A DNA stretch of 64,000 nucleotides from Brugia malayi. Lineage: Eukaryota; Nematoda; Chromadorea; Rhabditida; Onchocercidae. Every line of letters begins with the position of its first letter. The first letter of the stretch is position 1. The translations under genes and the position numbers were made by a program. Positions 38,075-52,300 of the stretch are shown here, piece by piece. Below the pieces are notes generated by a model. The model saw only the letters and a program-made list of their open reading frames with translations, was not told the origin of the DNA and ran no database searches. Location: positions 4,397,001 through 4,461,000 of the forward strand of contig NW_025062476.1 of assembly GCF_000002995.4 (NCBI RefSeq), given 5' to 3'.

Positions 38075-38199
38075 TTTTTCCCTGTAATAAATGATGTTTG
38101 ATTATAGACTTACAAGCTATATGGAATGCGACGAGTTTAATTTCCCTTCCCACCTTAACAGTCAACCGCTCACTTCCACAGTTTCGTTCTTGACAGTTC

Positions 38200-41110
38200 T
38201 ATCAACCTTGTCACCTTAACCACAAACTTTTTTATTCCCAATTTCAGCAACAGCCTTCCAACTATCAACCCAACCACAGATCACAGTTCACCTCCCGACC
38301 TTCTGAGACGGATATTTGTACCTTCGTGGCATATTCCGAGTTATATGGACGTCGATCGAAATGGCAACTTCATGGATATTTTTGGATGACGAATTCTGTT
38401 TTGGGGTGTCCCTACTATTAACGGAATAGGAGTTTGAATTCAGTAACATTAACGGAATAGGAGTTTGAATTCAGTAACAAGCAATCTTGACTGGTACTTT
38501 ATGTCATCTTTGCTATTGTTGAGTTGGTTAATATTCTGATAACTAAGTATTCGTAATTCATGACGTCTTCACTGCAGTTTATACTAGTATCGAAGATTTA
38601 TTTTCATTGCTTCCAGTTATGGATTCACTGTGGCAGACTTATCCTGGTATCTTGTCTACGGTCAGACTCTAATTTGGATATTCTGTGATAATTCTAAAAT
38701 TTCTATAAAGAATAAATAATCGGAAAACCGAAAAGAGATTGTTACACATTAAATGTTTAGAATATTTCTAATAATTCATCATTCTGCATCAGTTCGTTAT
38801 TCCTCTGTTATTTCCCATTTTGGAACGAATGAATCCGTTATCTAAACCTCAAGTCGTAAATGTACATCTGTTTAAATATAAATTTACGTTTGCTAAGTTA
38901 AACCCACTTTCCACATCTTTAAAAACCTCTCTAATCAGTTGATAAAAAGGAAATAGCAAATAAATAAATGTTAACATTACTGTGTATGTTGCTATCTTTA
39001 TCTAACAAATTTCCATTCTAATCTTGTTACAATGTTTGTGAATCTTTACATTTTTTTGACTGTGCAAATTAACGCTTCTGTAAATGTTGAATTCACAACA
39101 ACTCTCTCTACAAATAATAAAAAATTCCTCACAATTCACACCATATTTGCTGCCACGAGCTAGGATGTCTGCAACGATAATTGAAAGTGCACAACCAACA
39201 AAAAAAAAAGACTACTGAATCTTCTCGAAGAAGATAAATGACGTCGTTGAATCAAATGCTGACAGAGAAGAAACGCGGAACAGCACGAAGTCAGAAAAAG
39301 AATTGTTGAAAATTGATTCAAGTGGTTGAAGTAGCAGGCAAAAACGAAATTTACAGTCTTAGAAGTTACAGAAAACAACCTGACGTAGTCATAGGAGCTG
39401 ACTATTTTTTCGACTTCATCCACATGAAAAACAATTGAAATCAGGATTCACTCTACTGCACGCAAAGTTGCTCCCATCATAGCAATTATGCTGACGGATT
39501 ATGTCGTAACACCTTCGCAACGAAGATATTCCAAGATAATCGTGCTCCAGATATAGACCAGTTTTGGAAGTTGGACTGTATTGGCATTCAAGATCGACCT
39601 GATGATACAACATGATGAAGAAGCACTAGAACAATTCAAGAAGAGTATCACTAAACAAAATAGGAGATAGAAGTACGTTGGCCATGCAAACCATGCAAAG
39701 ATAAACTGAGCGATAATTATGGATTATGCGTTAATCGTTTATGAATACTGATAAAGCGACTTCAGTCTCATAAAGAGGAATTGCAAGGATATGATAAAAT
39801 AGTGCAAGATCAACTGTAATTGTTCTGGCATAATCGAAGTACAATCACAAATGAATCAAGATGGAATCATTCATTACCTTTCACATCATGATGTTCGTAA
39901 TCCAGGTAAGACTACACCAAGCTAAGAATTGTGTACGATGCTTGAGCACACATAAAGGGAATGAAAAGTTTGAATGAAGTATTATATGGAGGATCAATTA
40001 ACCTCTCAGATCTTGTAGATATTACGTTTTCGAATGATGAAAGGAGTAATTACAGCTTATAATGAAAAGAAATTTTTGCAAATAGAACTACATTCTTCGG
40101 AGAGAAATTGCACTCTATTCCTTTGGCTAAAACCATGGACCGAACCAGAAGAAAGGAAGGGTATCCAACGGGAATATAAAATGTTACCGTTTTAGAATTC
40201 CGTTTGGAGTAATATCATTCCCGTTTTTACTATTAGCTATCCTGAATTATCATTTGGAAATTCATGATAGTGAATTAGCCTCAGAAATAAAGAGAAACCT
40301 TTATGTGGACAATGTTATTGTATCATCAAATGGAACACAGGATGCATTAGAAAAATATGCGGAAATGAAATCCATCTTCAATGAATCTAAGGGAATTTTT
40401 ATCTAACGATGAAAATTTCTGTGCAAACCTGCCTCAGCAAGATCGAGCAATCAGAAAAAAACACGAAAATCCTTGGCATTCCATGAAATTCCTATCAAAA
40501 CGCCAAGTTTGAGACAATAAATTATCTGGCACTAAATTTCACGACAGTTGCAAACCTCATTGAGAAAAGACCGAATCAATGAAGACGATTACGAATTAAC
40601 TGTAAATATGCTAATTAAACAACTCAGGCAGAAGGAATTATAGAAGATATAACCAAGTGGAACTTATACAACGAAAATGGAATATGGAAATCTAGAAGTC
40701 GACTACAAAAATTCTAAACTAGGTGACTTAGGTGTCCAATTGCAAAAGATGATTATCAGCATGAATATACTCCTTATCGACTAGATAATAAGAGAAACCT
40801 TCTCAAATATTGGTCCAGTGCGTAAAAAACCCTCAATACATTTTGAACATTGATGAAGGAATATTTATTTTTAAATGAAGATGAAGGAATTTATATTTTT
40901 AAAAAGATGGAGGAATATATCATTTAAACATTGATGAAGGAATATTTAACTAGCTTGAGAGAGCATATCACCTGAAGGCGCAGAATTAGGGCCCATATTG
41001 AAGGAGAAATAGTAATACTAAACGAAACGAACGCTGCACATGAAACTCAGAGTGAGTCAGGATAAACGAATAAGAAGCGCACTCCTCGAGGAACTCAAAT
41101 GAATCGCTCT
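38200..41110 (+). mobile_element. Decayed Bel/Pao LTR-retrotransposon remnant, copy A
   Basis: Many stops and frameshifts interrupt it. Recognisable pieces in Bel/Pao order: a possible gag start near 38290-38400 (IPSYMDVDRNGNFMDIF, tentative); a [16 protein letters not shown] block near 39556 that precedes the reverse transcriptase in this family; RT pieces between 40044 and 40390 including [32 protein letters not shown] and the active-site LYVDN (YVDN near 40302-40313); an ENGIWKSRSRL-like pre-integrase motif near 40672; and an integrase C-terminal piece (EYLTSLREH, EGEIVILNE) near 40934-41050. RNase H and the integrase core appear deleted. It is a non-functional relic. I could not define LTRs with confidence. 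Confidence 0.7.
38417..38478. repeat. 31-bp perfect tandem duplication
   Basis: The 31 bases at 38417-38447 are repeated immediately at 38448-38478. The pair lies inside the retroelement region, between the RBBP5 start and the RT remnants. Confidence 0.95.
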
Positions 41111-41629
41111 ATTAATATGCTGTGTCCTCTAGAAATCGCAACTATGGAAGGATGAGAGGAGCGGTCAATTTCTTTTAGTTTCAAGCTATACACTAGTACT
41201 CTCGAATTAACTAACAAAATACTCAGAAATCGCAACCACACAAAGGTGATAAATATGCAGAAATGAACGAGGATAAAAGTATTAAATTAACAAATGAAAG
41301 GAGCTATTAAAAGTCGTATGCATATGAATGACTCCAACTTAATATTTTAGTATCTAAGCGGAGAGCTAAAAGACTATTAACAACAGTTATTCCAAAGAAA
41401 AGCTATCAAAAGAGACGAAGTAGAAACTTGAAAACTTGATTCCTAACTACTTCATTAGGAGTCAACAACTAAGCCAAACCAAATCCTATATAGCACTAGA
41501 GAAGAAATTTCTGCTTTAGCTGTTGTCAAGCAGATTAAATAAATAGTCACAAGTTGACCATAAAAATGATTTCTAAAGATATATAAGACTCACTAAATTG
41601 CAAAGATTCTCATAATACTTCATTACGTT

Positions 41630-43560
41630 ACAGCAAATCGGGATGATGTGCTGGATCTAATGAAGAAAAAATGGATTCAACAACTATAACTAATTCAATA
41701 ATTGAACGAAAGGTTCGTGTGCAAATTAAAATAATCAATTCGAAGATGCCAGAAACAGAAGAAACCTTTACATTGTTTGATATCGGTTCGCAAATATCTT
41801 TTATATTCAAGGATGTAACAAACGGATTAAATCTATAAGAAACAAAAGAATTGAATCTTGCCTCATTTGGTAATAAGATATCGATTTTTTGTCTTACAAC
41901 CCAAAAGCAATTGCAATAAGAATTGAAAGATACAAAAAAGTAGTAGTTGATGAACAAACTATTGAGTAGTTAAATTAAACGGTTATAATTTATTATCTAT
42001 GTCGGTCAATTAAATGCTATAAAAAGCTACTGCAGACAGCTTTTTATCTTGTTTGAAGCTAATCATTCAAACTCATCTAGCTTGTCTAACTAGAAAGAGC
42101 TCAAATCTAGTTTCCTGAAAAACTTGAGCGATATGCAAATAAAATGCGCAGTTCTGATACAGGAACGATAGAAACCAAATTAATATATTTGGTTAATGTG
42201 ATTAGCATTCCAGTCGTAAATCAGTTCTGGAAACAAGAATTCATAGGCATTCAGGAATAATATGATATCCATGATGATGAAAAGACATTAGAACAGTTTG
42301 TAAGAAGTGTCACTAGAAAAAAAAAAGATATCAAATCTGCTGACCATGAAAAGAATCAAAAGTTTTATTAATTATGGCTTACGTTTTTTTAAAACTCTAG
42401 TCAAACGACTTCAGATGAACATAAGTATTTATGATGAACGTTTGATTTGCTTCAGCGATATGAAATGATTAGAAGTCAATGACGTTCCAGTATAACTGAA
42501 AAAGTGTGGTTCGATATGGATTATTTATTATTTTCATATCAAGCAAGACTTTGATAAAGTTATAACTCAAAACAAAATTTCGATAAGCTAAGAATTGTTC
42601 TATTAAAATATAAAACATTATCGCTTCAGAAAAGAAGTAATATTATCTTCCAGCTACAATTAATTATCACCTAAAAATTTATGTAACAAAATTGCTTTAG
42701 AAATTACAAACTTGAATTATTTTTGAATTAGGACAATTTTTTTATAGCCTCTGAATATAACCCATTGAGTCTTTTAACAACTCAACATAATGTTTCAAAA
42801 CTTTTGGAAGAAAAATAATTCATAAAATTGAAATAAGTGAAAATGGCAAAGAAATATATGTAAATGTTTTTTTATATAAATGCCGAGAAATGTTGTAGAA
42901 CTACTTCGATCCTTAACAAACTTCACAAAATGAGGTATATTCAACAACCCTATGAGTTAAATTATGGAATTTAAGCAGCAAAAGTTTTAGCTAAGTCTCA
43001 AATTGTCCCAATTAAGGGTTCCATTAGATTAACTATACTTGCCGTAGTTGGCAATTTTTTAAGAAAGCAATTAAATTTACACACCAATAACTTTATAGCC
43101 GGACTCCAAATGTGCACTAAATTGAATATTTTGTATCCAATTAAATTCATACAGAATCGAGTAAAAGATACACGAAAAGCGAAACTTTCATTTTTTCCAA
43201 GTGAACATAATCCAAATGATGTGACAGCAGAAGAACTTTCTTCTATAAAACTTGGAAATTATAGTGGATAGTACTCTATGGTTAAAAGAAAAAGAAATTA
43301 ACTAACCACAACGAAATTAAAAAAAATCTACCGTGAAAAAAATAACAATGAAGAAAATTCAAAAATTGAGTGAGTAATGTTTGAAAAATCAATGCAGAAA
43401 GTCGACGAACAAGAACTTATCGCTGCACAAATTAGGAATGCAACAAAACAACAAATTCAAGCAAAATATTTGTTGCTATACTGCTACCCCTAAGAATTTT
43501 AATTTCTTTCAGTCGGAGATGTCGTAACCGAAATATTTTATAATATAAACAAAGTAAATT
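41630..43560 (+). mobile_element. Decayed Bel/Pao LTR-retrotransposon remnant, copy B
   Basis: A second remnant in the same orientation, also full of stops. It shows an aspartic protease piece (ETFTLFDIGSQISFI; the DIGS catalytic motif at 41779-41790), a QFWKQEFIGIQE block near 42220 matching that of copy A, RNase H pieces (DSKCALN near 43102 and PSEHNPNDVT near 43197) and a following helical piece (ELIAAQIRNATKQQI). The RT core is not recognisable here, so copies A and B retain different parts of the element. A TATAAAA at about 43722 and AATAAA near 43829 could mark a decayed LTR. Confidence 0.68.
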
Positions 43561-44479
43561 CATAATATTTCTGTTTGCTTTATCAAACAAAAAAAAAATT
43601 AAGTATTTCCATATCTAAAATAATGAATCATTTACCAAGTGTCTTCTAATCTAATAACTTACAATGTAAAAAAGACCCTTTAATGCAATAACAGGGCTTA
43701 TGTTCAACGATTAAAATGTTTCGAAGTATATAAAAGACTAGAATAGCACAACTCTCTTTATTTACTTAAATTACTCGATTAAGAGTGCACTTCGATTTGG
43801 TTTAACTCTGTTCCATCATTAATGAACAATAAAGAAGAAAAACATAGCGATCGATCGACTCTATTCGCATCTGTGATATTCTCTGATAATTGTTACGTCA
43901 ATCAGTAAAAGACCAACTACTTATATCAGTCATCAAAAGAAAAAAAAAAACTGTAACACATTATGTATCCATTTGTCCTAAGAATAGTTTATCTGAGATG
44001 TGCAAAAACAATAAGTAAGAATGTGTATCCAATCCAAGCTGTGTAGGTAACAGAGCTATATAGAACTCATGCCATGATTTCTTTTTTTTTAAAAAAAGAA
44101 TTTCTTTGTTATTTTTCGAAATGCTATTTAAACCTTAGATCAAATTTTGATTAGCTTTGGGAATTTTCGGAGCAAAATTATTTCGCTGACATTGATTTAG
44201 TCTAATTTATCTACTAGAATTTACACTTAACGAATCTGTTTGTTCAGTCAATTCTTCATCTCGTATGCATCATCCTATTGCAGATTCCATTCCTTTCGGC
44301 TTTTTTGTTAAATGCACAACTATTATAGCTGGGCACCAGTCTGTGTGACGCATCCTTGGATGTACATATAAATCCAATTGTCATTCATTCATTCGATTCC
44401 ATTTATTTTTTTTAAATTTCATTGTTTTATTTATTTTGTCTCAAATAAATGTCTTGCATATATCCTTGTCTTATGGCAG
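43561..44479. other. Region downstream of retroelement
   Basis: Possible decayed LTR to about 43970, judged by a TATA-like box, an AATAAA and a TGTAACACATTA that resembles TGTTACACATTA near 38740. No gene is supported here. Confidence 0.35.
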
Positions 44480-46029
44480 AAAGCATTTAAAACGGATTTC
44501 TTTGCACAGCTCAATTCCGAAATTCGTTATCAGAGTAAGGGGATAATTTGTCGAGCGACATCTCTTATGATTCCTCTCCAAGGAATTCCCATTAAAATGT
44601 GGATTTATTTTGATAAACAGGTAACTTTAATGAAATTACTTTAAGTAATTAACATTAGCATATTTAATATTTATTTTGCGGGTATTACTAATATCGATAA
44701 CAGCTACAATTAGAATTCTCATTAAAACACTTCAAATGTTTCTTGCTCTTTCTTATTAATTTAATTTGCACTTTTTTTTACAGATTTTAGTTCTTGCAAC
44801 TATTTGAGATAATTATGTCATTCTGTCAACTATTTTGTCATCAAATTCGAATAACTTAATTTCATCTTTTTCTGCAAGACTACCTACCCTTTACTATTTT
44901 CAAGTGAATGTTGTTTGGTAAGCAATGCGTTAGGGTTAGTTGACTGAGCATAGAGACAATCTAGTTTTCATCAATGTTAACTTCAGCTATTGACATTTCC
45001 AAAATTTTGAGCAAAAATTAAAACTCTCCAGTAAAGCTCCAATTTAACTGAATATCTAAAGTTATTTTATTGCTATCTTCTATATAACATGTCATATTTT
45101 AGTCAGAAAAATAAAATGTATCCCGAAAGAACCTCAATTTTTTACTTGAAGTCCTAGGAACCTTCCACGTGTTTCACGTGACTTGTATCTGAACGACAAA
45201 TCGATTTCGTAAGTGAATTTTGATGTATTTCTTAGCAAAATAGATTATGTTCATCAGTAAATTTAATCAATTCAAATTATTCAACCAATTGAAAACGGTT
45301 AGAAAAGTCAATTTTTCATCGAATGTTTTTTCGAATATTCCGGCCAGAGATGAGTGTAATGTTTCTTATGATAATTATGATGTTTCAATGTCATTCTTTT
45401 TAACACATATAAATAAATAAATATTAAATAGATAAACAATAAATAAATGAGTAAATAAATAAATAAATAAATATATATATATATATATAAATTCAATTAA
45501 CAATCATTGCAATATCTGCCAGATGCAAATTTTATTGCATAGAAATAAGTAAATGAATTATTGGCATACGGATTTTAGATTAAGAAGTGTATAATGTGTG
45601 GCTGAAGTTTAGTAGATCAGTTTTTTATTAACAAAAGTTATTAAGAATTACTGATAGTTCACTATATCTGAATGACTCCAATTTTTTTTTTTTTTCTTTT
45701 TTGGTGAATTTTTATTAAGTAATGATTTATAATTTTTAAATTTCTTCCGGAACCATTTCATTATTCTGTTGCACACTGACATTACAAATACAAAATAAAA
45801 TTACTGAATTGAGAAAGTTTCTTAAAATTTTTTTAGAGGAATGAACTAAATTAATTTGATTTTGGAAATATTTGAAGTCTTAAAAATTTTGAATAAAAGT
45901 TCAAAATGTTTTCAGGAGCAATTTGGAAGAAAACTATTGCTGAAAATATTAAATTATGCTGTTACATTTTCTATTATCATTACATCTACTTCTATTATTT
46001 TATCGACATCTCCAAAACGACCAAATTAA
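44480..46029 (+). CDS. Two exons of an unrecognised protein (C-terminal part)
   Basis: Exon at 44480-44620 (acceptor GGCAG, 47 codons, donor CAG/GTAACT) joins in phase 0 to an exon at 45916-46029 (acceptor TTTTCAG) that ends in TAA. The 84-residue product contains FAQLNSEIRYQSKGIICRA, SLMIPLQGIPIKMWIYFDK, EQFGRKLLLKILNYAV and a probable membrane helix TFSIIITSTSIIL. Both borders, the phase and the composition look coding. I do not recognise the family and found no upstream exon or start codon. A pseudogene or an artefact remains possible. Confidence 0.45.
45412..45490. repeat. AAAT/AT microsatellite in intron
   Basis: Repeats of AAAT running into about twelve AT units. It lies between the two exons of the unrecognised gene. 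Confidence 0.95.
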
Positions 46030-49000
46030 AAGTTTATCATTTTTGCAAAAGCATTAGTAGTGTTGAGCAAGCTGTGCTACTGATAACGATGATGACTAAT
46101 TTTCCTTATCAGTTCGATTATTCAAACAGAAAGAACTGATTAATAAGAAGCCGAATGTTGATGACTTGCTGACAAGCTTTAGTATTTATATTAGAGTTTT
46201 TTCCTTTTATTCGCAATAACTATATTATATTTATTGTCTCTCTGTCATAAACATAAACTAAAAATAATATACAATAACACAAAAAATAGTGAAGTATTGA
46301 AGAAAAGTGTACAATTTTCAATGTAAATCATCACTTTTTTATATTTTCTACGTTTTTCTTCGCTTTAATGATTTGCTAAATTTCTATCAAATAGTGAAAT
46401 GGCTAATAAATTCTTAAAAATTTAACTGCATTTAAGAAAATTTCTAATGTCATCATTTATTACAATATTTTTAAAACACCTTGCACTATTGTGAAAATGT
46501 CGATTTTACCCATTTTTCTTTCAGTATCTTTCATGCTTTTTATATCTAAAAAATATAAATTAAATATTTCCAAATAAATTTCTCAAATAAATTTTTACTA
46601 TGAGATTATATTTAATTAAAATTTGCCAAAAACCGAACGAAATAAAGTCAATTGATAAGGCTCCCCGCATTTTTTGGATCTGCCTTTTTTTCATTTCTCA
46701 TGTTGTATATCTGGTAAGATATAAATTAATAAAATACTACTAATGCGGCTAATATTATCAGGTAGAGATAGTATTGAAATTTTTGGAGTGAAGAAGATTC
46801 ACCAAAACATTAGCTAAAGTTCTGGGTAACTCAAAGTGAACTAGTGAATGAATAGTGCAGTTGCAGAGATAAACTGCACACTTGAATCTATCGAAATTTT
46901 AGAGGAAAAAAAGTACCTTTCACAGCGATCTGTGATTATATGTTAATGATTTTTAATCACTTTATAATTGTGATTTTAGTTTCGTTCTTTAATGAAAGTA
47001 CAAATTTACATTCTTAGAATTGAACTCTTGGAAATTTCAAAGCATAATAGTATTTCTTGCCAACTTAGATGAGAGATGGAGTTCCTACCTTTCAGTAAAT
47101 GGTATTCTTAATCCCATTCATTGCTTATATCTTTTCAGGTGTAAATCATTTCGATACTTAAGCCGTTAATAATCACAATTTTGGGACAGATGGCGAAAAC
47201 ACTAGCATAAATTCGAATTCGAACTTTTAATTTTTGAACTGATTAAAAATTATGGGTTCGATAATACAGTATTATAATGAAAAATTTATTTTACTCATAT
47301 ATTGATATTGCCTCCATCATACTGGACTTTATTTAAAATATAATCAATATATTTAAGACACTTGTAATTCTTGAAAACATAAACTTTTCGAAGCAGAACA
47401 GAAATCATATACATATCAATATGTGCAATGATTCTTTCTACTAACAAATTGTGAGATATGAAGTTTTGTTTACCTTAGCCTTTCTCTTATAGTTAATTGT
47501 TGTGTTTGTTTCCGAAACAAACTTTAATGTTTAAAAATCCATGAAATGCAGTATTTCATATTAAAATGTTACAATATAGTCAAGATGCTTCTTTTCTTAT
47601 GTTAGCTCAAATATTTTAGGTATTAAAAATTTGCTTCTCACTACATTTTATTGTTAAACTATTTGTAAACTAAAAATCTGGACCAGTCTGATAGTTAGTG
47701 CACCTTAATTTAATTCATTTATGATTTTATTTTAATAAATATTCAAAAATAATACCAAATATGTTTTAACACATGAATTGCAGCATAATACGGATGCATA
47801 ATTTGAAAACATCATGCTAAATTCACTGCTAGGTAAGATCAGAAGCTGCAAGGCATCGTAGATAGTTTAATTATTTGTAATAAAATACCTTTTTGTATTC
47901 CGTTTTGTAATTATCATTTCAATTCTGAACGAGTAGATCAATATGTCTTATGATAATATGATAATTTGATTTTAAGAAAATACAATGTTAAATGTTTCTT
48001 TTTCTTTGCTGAAATTTATATGTTTTCCTACTTTCAGATATCTTATCATTCATCTCATCAAATATAATTTTCAAAGGCTGAAAAAAAGAAGCGAAAGAAT
48101 GGTTTTAAAAATTATTTCTTTAATTTCATCTTACTTTGCACAAAGTTTCCCGGATCATAACTAATGAAAATGATGCATTTACTAATAATAAATTCAAACT
48201 TTAAATAAAGTAATTATAATAAATACTTTCCAAAATAAACACATCTAATGTTTTTTTTTTTTGTTGTACTTTTTATTTTTAATTATTGTTAGATATACTT
48301 CATTAACAGTGCATGCGAAACTATTTGTCTTCTTCTTTATATAAATGTTATAGATTCTTAATTTTAGTTTTGAAAAATTTTAGTCCAAAAATATATCTTT
48401 CTTCTACTTTACAAAAAAATTCAAAAAAAAAAAAATAAATAAATAATAAAATATATATATGTGAATGAAAAAGCTAATTCAGATTTTGTTTGATTATATG
48501 TTCAAATCAGCGTATTTATTTAACAATTTTGAAATACTTTTAGGAGGTAGAAATAATTTTAGCCAAGCAATAAAAGTTTGATTAAATTTTTGGCTTTACT
48601 AAATTAATAAATATGTTAAATTAATCCTTCAATTAAATAGAAACTGATTGTTTTAACAAATGTAATTGCTTGACTAATTAATTTAAATTATTGCTCAGCT
48701 ATATTCTCTTAATTTATACCTTTTAAAATGAAAGTTCACAACAAAAAAAGGTCTCACAGCTTAGTTCAATGATTTATAATTCTCTGGTTGATTTGTTGTT
48801 CAACATGATCAGATATAGCATAACTTCACTTTTTTTTTTTTTCACAAAACAAATTAACTAATTAGTTTGTTTTCACAAACAATAAATAAATAAATGAATA
48901 ACAAAGCACTCATTGATAACTGACATTAAATTACACTTCTTTTTTCCATAAATTTTTTCTAATTTTCTCAAACACATTGAGTAGTAATTATTTGTTTAAT

Positions 49001-49380
49001 GTTTGATCACGAAATTCATGTTTCACCCAAATGTGATTGCTCTATCTCTTCAACTTTTCATCTATTTCTTTTTGTTTCATACTTTTTATGTTGTTTTTAA
49101 TTTAAAAAAATTTACTCAAATAAATTTTTTTACACTTTGCTAATTTTCATTTCTAAATTGATTATTTTTGATCAGTTTCAGTAATTACTGAGACTTGTCA
49201 TTATAAATAGTTTTTTTCAGTTAATTTACTGAAGCAAATGGTTAATATGATACAGAATCATTAAGAACGTTAATTCGAAAAAATTTTCACATTATCCATT
49301 TCATATTGTTCACAAATTTTCTTTTCTAAAGGATTTAAAAATTCCGACAAATTTTTCGACGAGTGATAATTGAATTTAAT
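46030..49380. other. AT-rich intergenic region upstream of MFS transporter
   Basis: About 3.3 kb with no coding or RNA gene visible. It contains several T runs. The terminal part presumably includes the transporter promoter and 5' UTR. Confidence 0.55.
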
Positions 49381-52300
49381 ATGGGTTTACCACCATACTT
49401 GTTGTCCTTATCGCTAGCTGCATGTTTTAATGGAAATTTTCAACAAGCATATTTGTTGTCTATATTGAATCAGCCATATTTGGAAATACAACAGGTAGTG
49501 CTGCTATATTATGTTTATCAATTAACTTTTTAAATTTCTCAAAAATTTTTTTTAAAAAAAAAAGCTGCTAAAAATCCAAATAAAAAATTTTTTTTCAAGC
49601 AGTTAACGGTTCAACCATATCAAATTTTAGTTCATTAATGAGTCAACAATAGCACGATCTGGAAAACCAATCGATCCATTAGTTTTGGATTTTCTTTGGT
49701 CATTAATCAATGTAATAAATCCTATTTCTGGTATTGTTGGTCAAATGATTGCATATTTAATTTGTGATCGAATTGGTCGTCGTCGAACTGCTATCATTTC
49801 ATGTCTTATTTCTATTCCTGGTATGTGCTATAGCAGTAATTATGTTAAATTTTACGATCAATAAGAGTATCACAGATTATCAAATATTGACATTATGTGT
49901 GCTACACTGTCACATCAATAAAAACTCTCAACATTACTTCATCTCATTAAGTCATTTTCTTGGCCAATGTTTCATTTCTAATTATTTATTTAGATTGATA
50001 TGGCCAGATTAATATTTGATAATTTCATAGTTTAGAAAATACCTTTTTTTCAGCATTACTACTTTCAACGTTGACACAGTTATGTTTTCCATACTATGAA
50101 ACATTGGTAGTTGGTCGTTTCCTTTGGGGAACAGCAAATGGTATTGCAATTGTTGTGCAAACCGTTTGGATTGTAGAAAGTGCGTCAACAATGCAACGAG
50201 GATTTGTCAATTCCTGGCAGGAAGTAATTGCTACAGTCGGTCAGCCAATTTTATTTTAATATTGTTTGTTTTTAAAAAAATTCAGAGGCATATTCACTTC
50301 AAAATTCTCGTCTTGAACTAAAATTTGTGGTAACTTTTTTTTTCTCAATCGTTAAACATAAAAGTTAGCCTTATCATTCCTGAAAAGCAATGAAAATAAG
50401 CCTATAAAAAATTAGCCAGTTCTGTTCCAATTTTTTGAGACAGATTGGCAGTATAATAATTAACATCATAATTTCAAAATTTTCAGTCTTTGCATCAGTG
50501 GTTGTCTTTTCTTGTACAATTTTAAAAGATTGTTTAAAAATATTTCAATGTCAGAGAGATGATTTATTAATTGAAAATTATTTAATTAGTATCAAAGTAT
50601 TTCAATATATATAAATCCTGCAGGTAACTTATTAACACAGTTAGTTGGAGTACCACTGTCAGCACCCGACATATGGCCATTTATGTTCGTGGTACCTCTT
50701 GCTGTTGCTATTGTCTCGTTGGTAGTATTTATCCTAATGCATGAGTCACCGCAGTATGCGCTAATGTTCTCTCATAATCGACAAGAAGTATGTTTCATTC
50801 TTAGTTCATCAATTTAATCAACTGGCAAAAGGTGACACTTAAATGGATTTTGTAAGGATTACCTGCAGCTTTGCCACAAATAAATTTTATTTTGAAAGAT
50901 GAAATGCCGAGTTCAATAAAATATATTAGGTCTAATTGATTTCTGTATGCACTTTATGTTTTCTTGCCTTTTCTTTATTTCATGCAAAGCAAACAGAATT
51001 TTCATTTCAATTCTAAAATCTTCTAATTAATATTTAAATTTGGGATTAAATCTAAATTAGAAAATGATAATTTATTTTTACTATTTATTGCTTTGATATA
51101 AGCGTATAAGTATTAACTCTTCCCAATCAATCTTTTCTGCTTCGTTACATGAAATTAATACCTCAATAAATTCCTCAAGCATTGATTCTGTGATCTATTA
51201 TCTTTGATTGTAGAAAGTTATAAGTTCTTACACGTTCAGAACAATTTTCAAAACCAACTTGACTCTCTCTCTCTCTCTCTCTCTCATTGTTGATTTTTCT
51301 ATTTTTTTTCTTTTTTTTTTTTGCCTTTCACAATTTTTTTATAATTTTTATGCTACGATTTTTGAATGCTTTAGCTTTGTTTTTATGCTGTATTACAACT
51401 AGAAGCGCTGATTTTTTTTAATTGAATTAGATAAATCTCTTTGATTTCAAATATTATTGACAAATCTAATGCCATATTTTCTAGTTTGGAAAGAAAATAT
51501 TCGATTAAATCTTTTTGATTTAGCCTCTGTATCATAAGAATAATAACCTCTTTTTTCTATTGCTAAGCTAAGCCTAAGCTTATGGCTCAGTTTCGCTCAA
51601 AGTTTGAGCTAAGCTCTTTTTGCAATTTTATCATGAAAAATTGCTAACACTGGTTAAGACTGCAAATAATATAATTAAGATTGATGCAACTAATATTTTT
51701 CTTAGTTTTTTTGAAAAGAAAAGTTCAAATTTCTAAGTTTAAAAACTTAAAATAATTGACATTAATGAGTAGTGTGTAACAGATTATAAAATACAAATAC
51801 TCCAAAAGCTGTTGTTTTGTTTAAAGCTTGTGATAGAGTAATTTTCCTTAAGTACCATCAAATTTTATTATTGTAAATGCATAAAATGTTAATTCTAATA
51901 TTACCTATATTACTACTTAAAATCATTTCAGTCAAATTGAGTAATAGAGAAGATTTTAAGGTAAATCGAATAATAAATCTAAATGACAAACCCTTATTCC
52001 TTGTGCTATATTGTCAACAAAATGTTCATTTAAATAATTTTTGAAATGAAACAATTTCAGGCTGCACTTGCAATCCGAAATGAATAAATTTCAGGCTGCA
52101 CTTGCAATCCGAAATGAATAAATTTCAGGCTGCACTTGCAATCCGAAATGAATGAATTTCAGGCTGCACTTGTAATCCGAAATGAATGAATTTCAGGCTG
52201 CACTTGCAATCCGAAATGAATAAATTTCAGGCTGCACTTGCAATCCGAAATGAATGAATTTCAGGCTGCACTTGTAATCCGAAATGAATGAATTTCAGGC

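Noticed and set aside
37857..38087. Plus-strand 76-residue frame
   Set aside because: Antisense shadow of RBBP5 exon 1.
39160..39613. Minus-strand frames in the retroelement region
   Set aside because: The recognisable Bel/Pao pieces lie on the plus strand; these are antisense shadows of decayed sequence.
38740..43970. TGTTACACATTA and TGTAACACATTA as the 5' ends of a matched LTR pair
   Set aside because: The similarity does not extend beyond about 12-15 bases, so a true LTR pair cannot be claimed.
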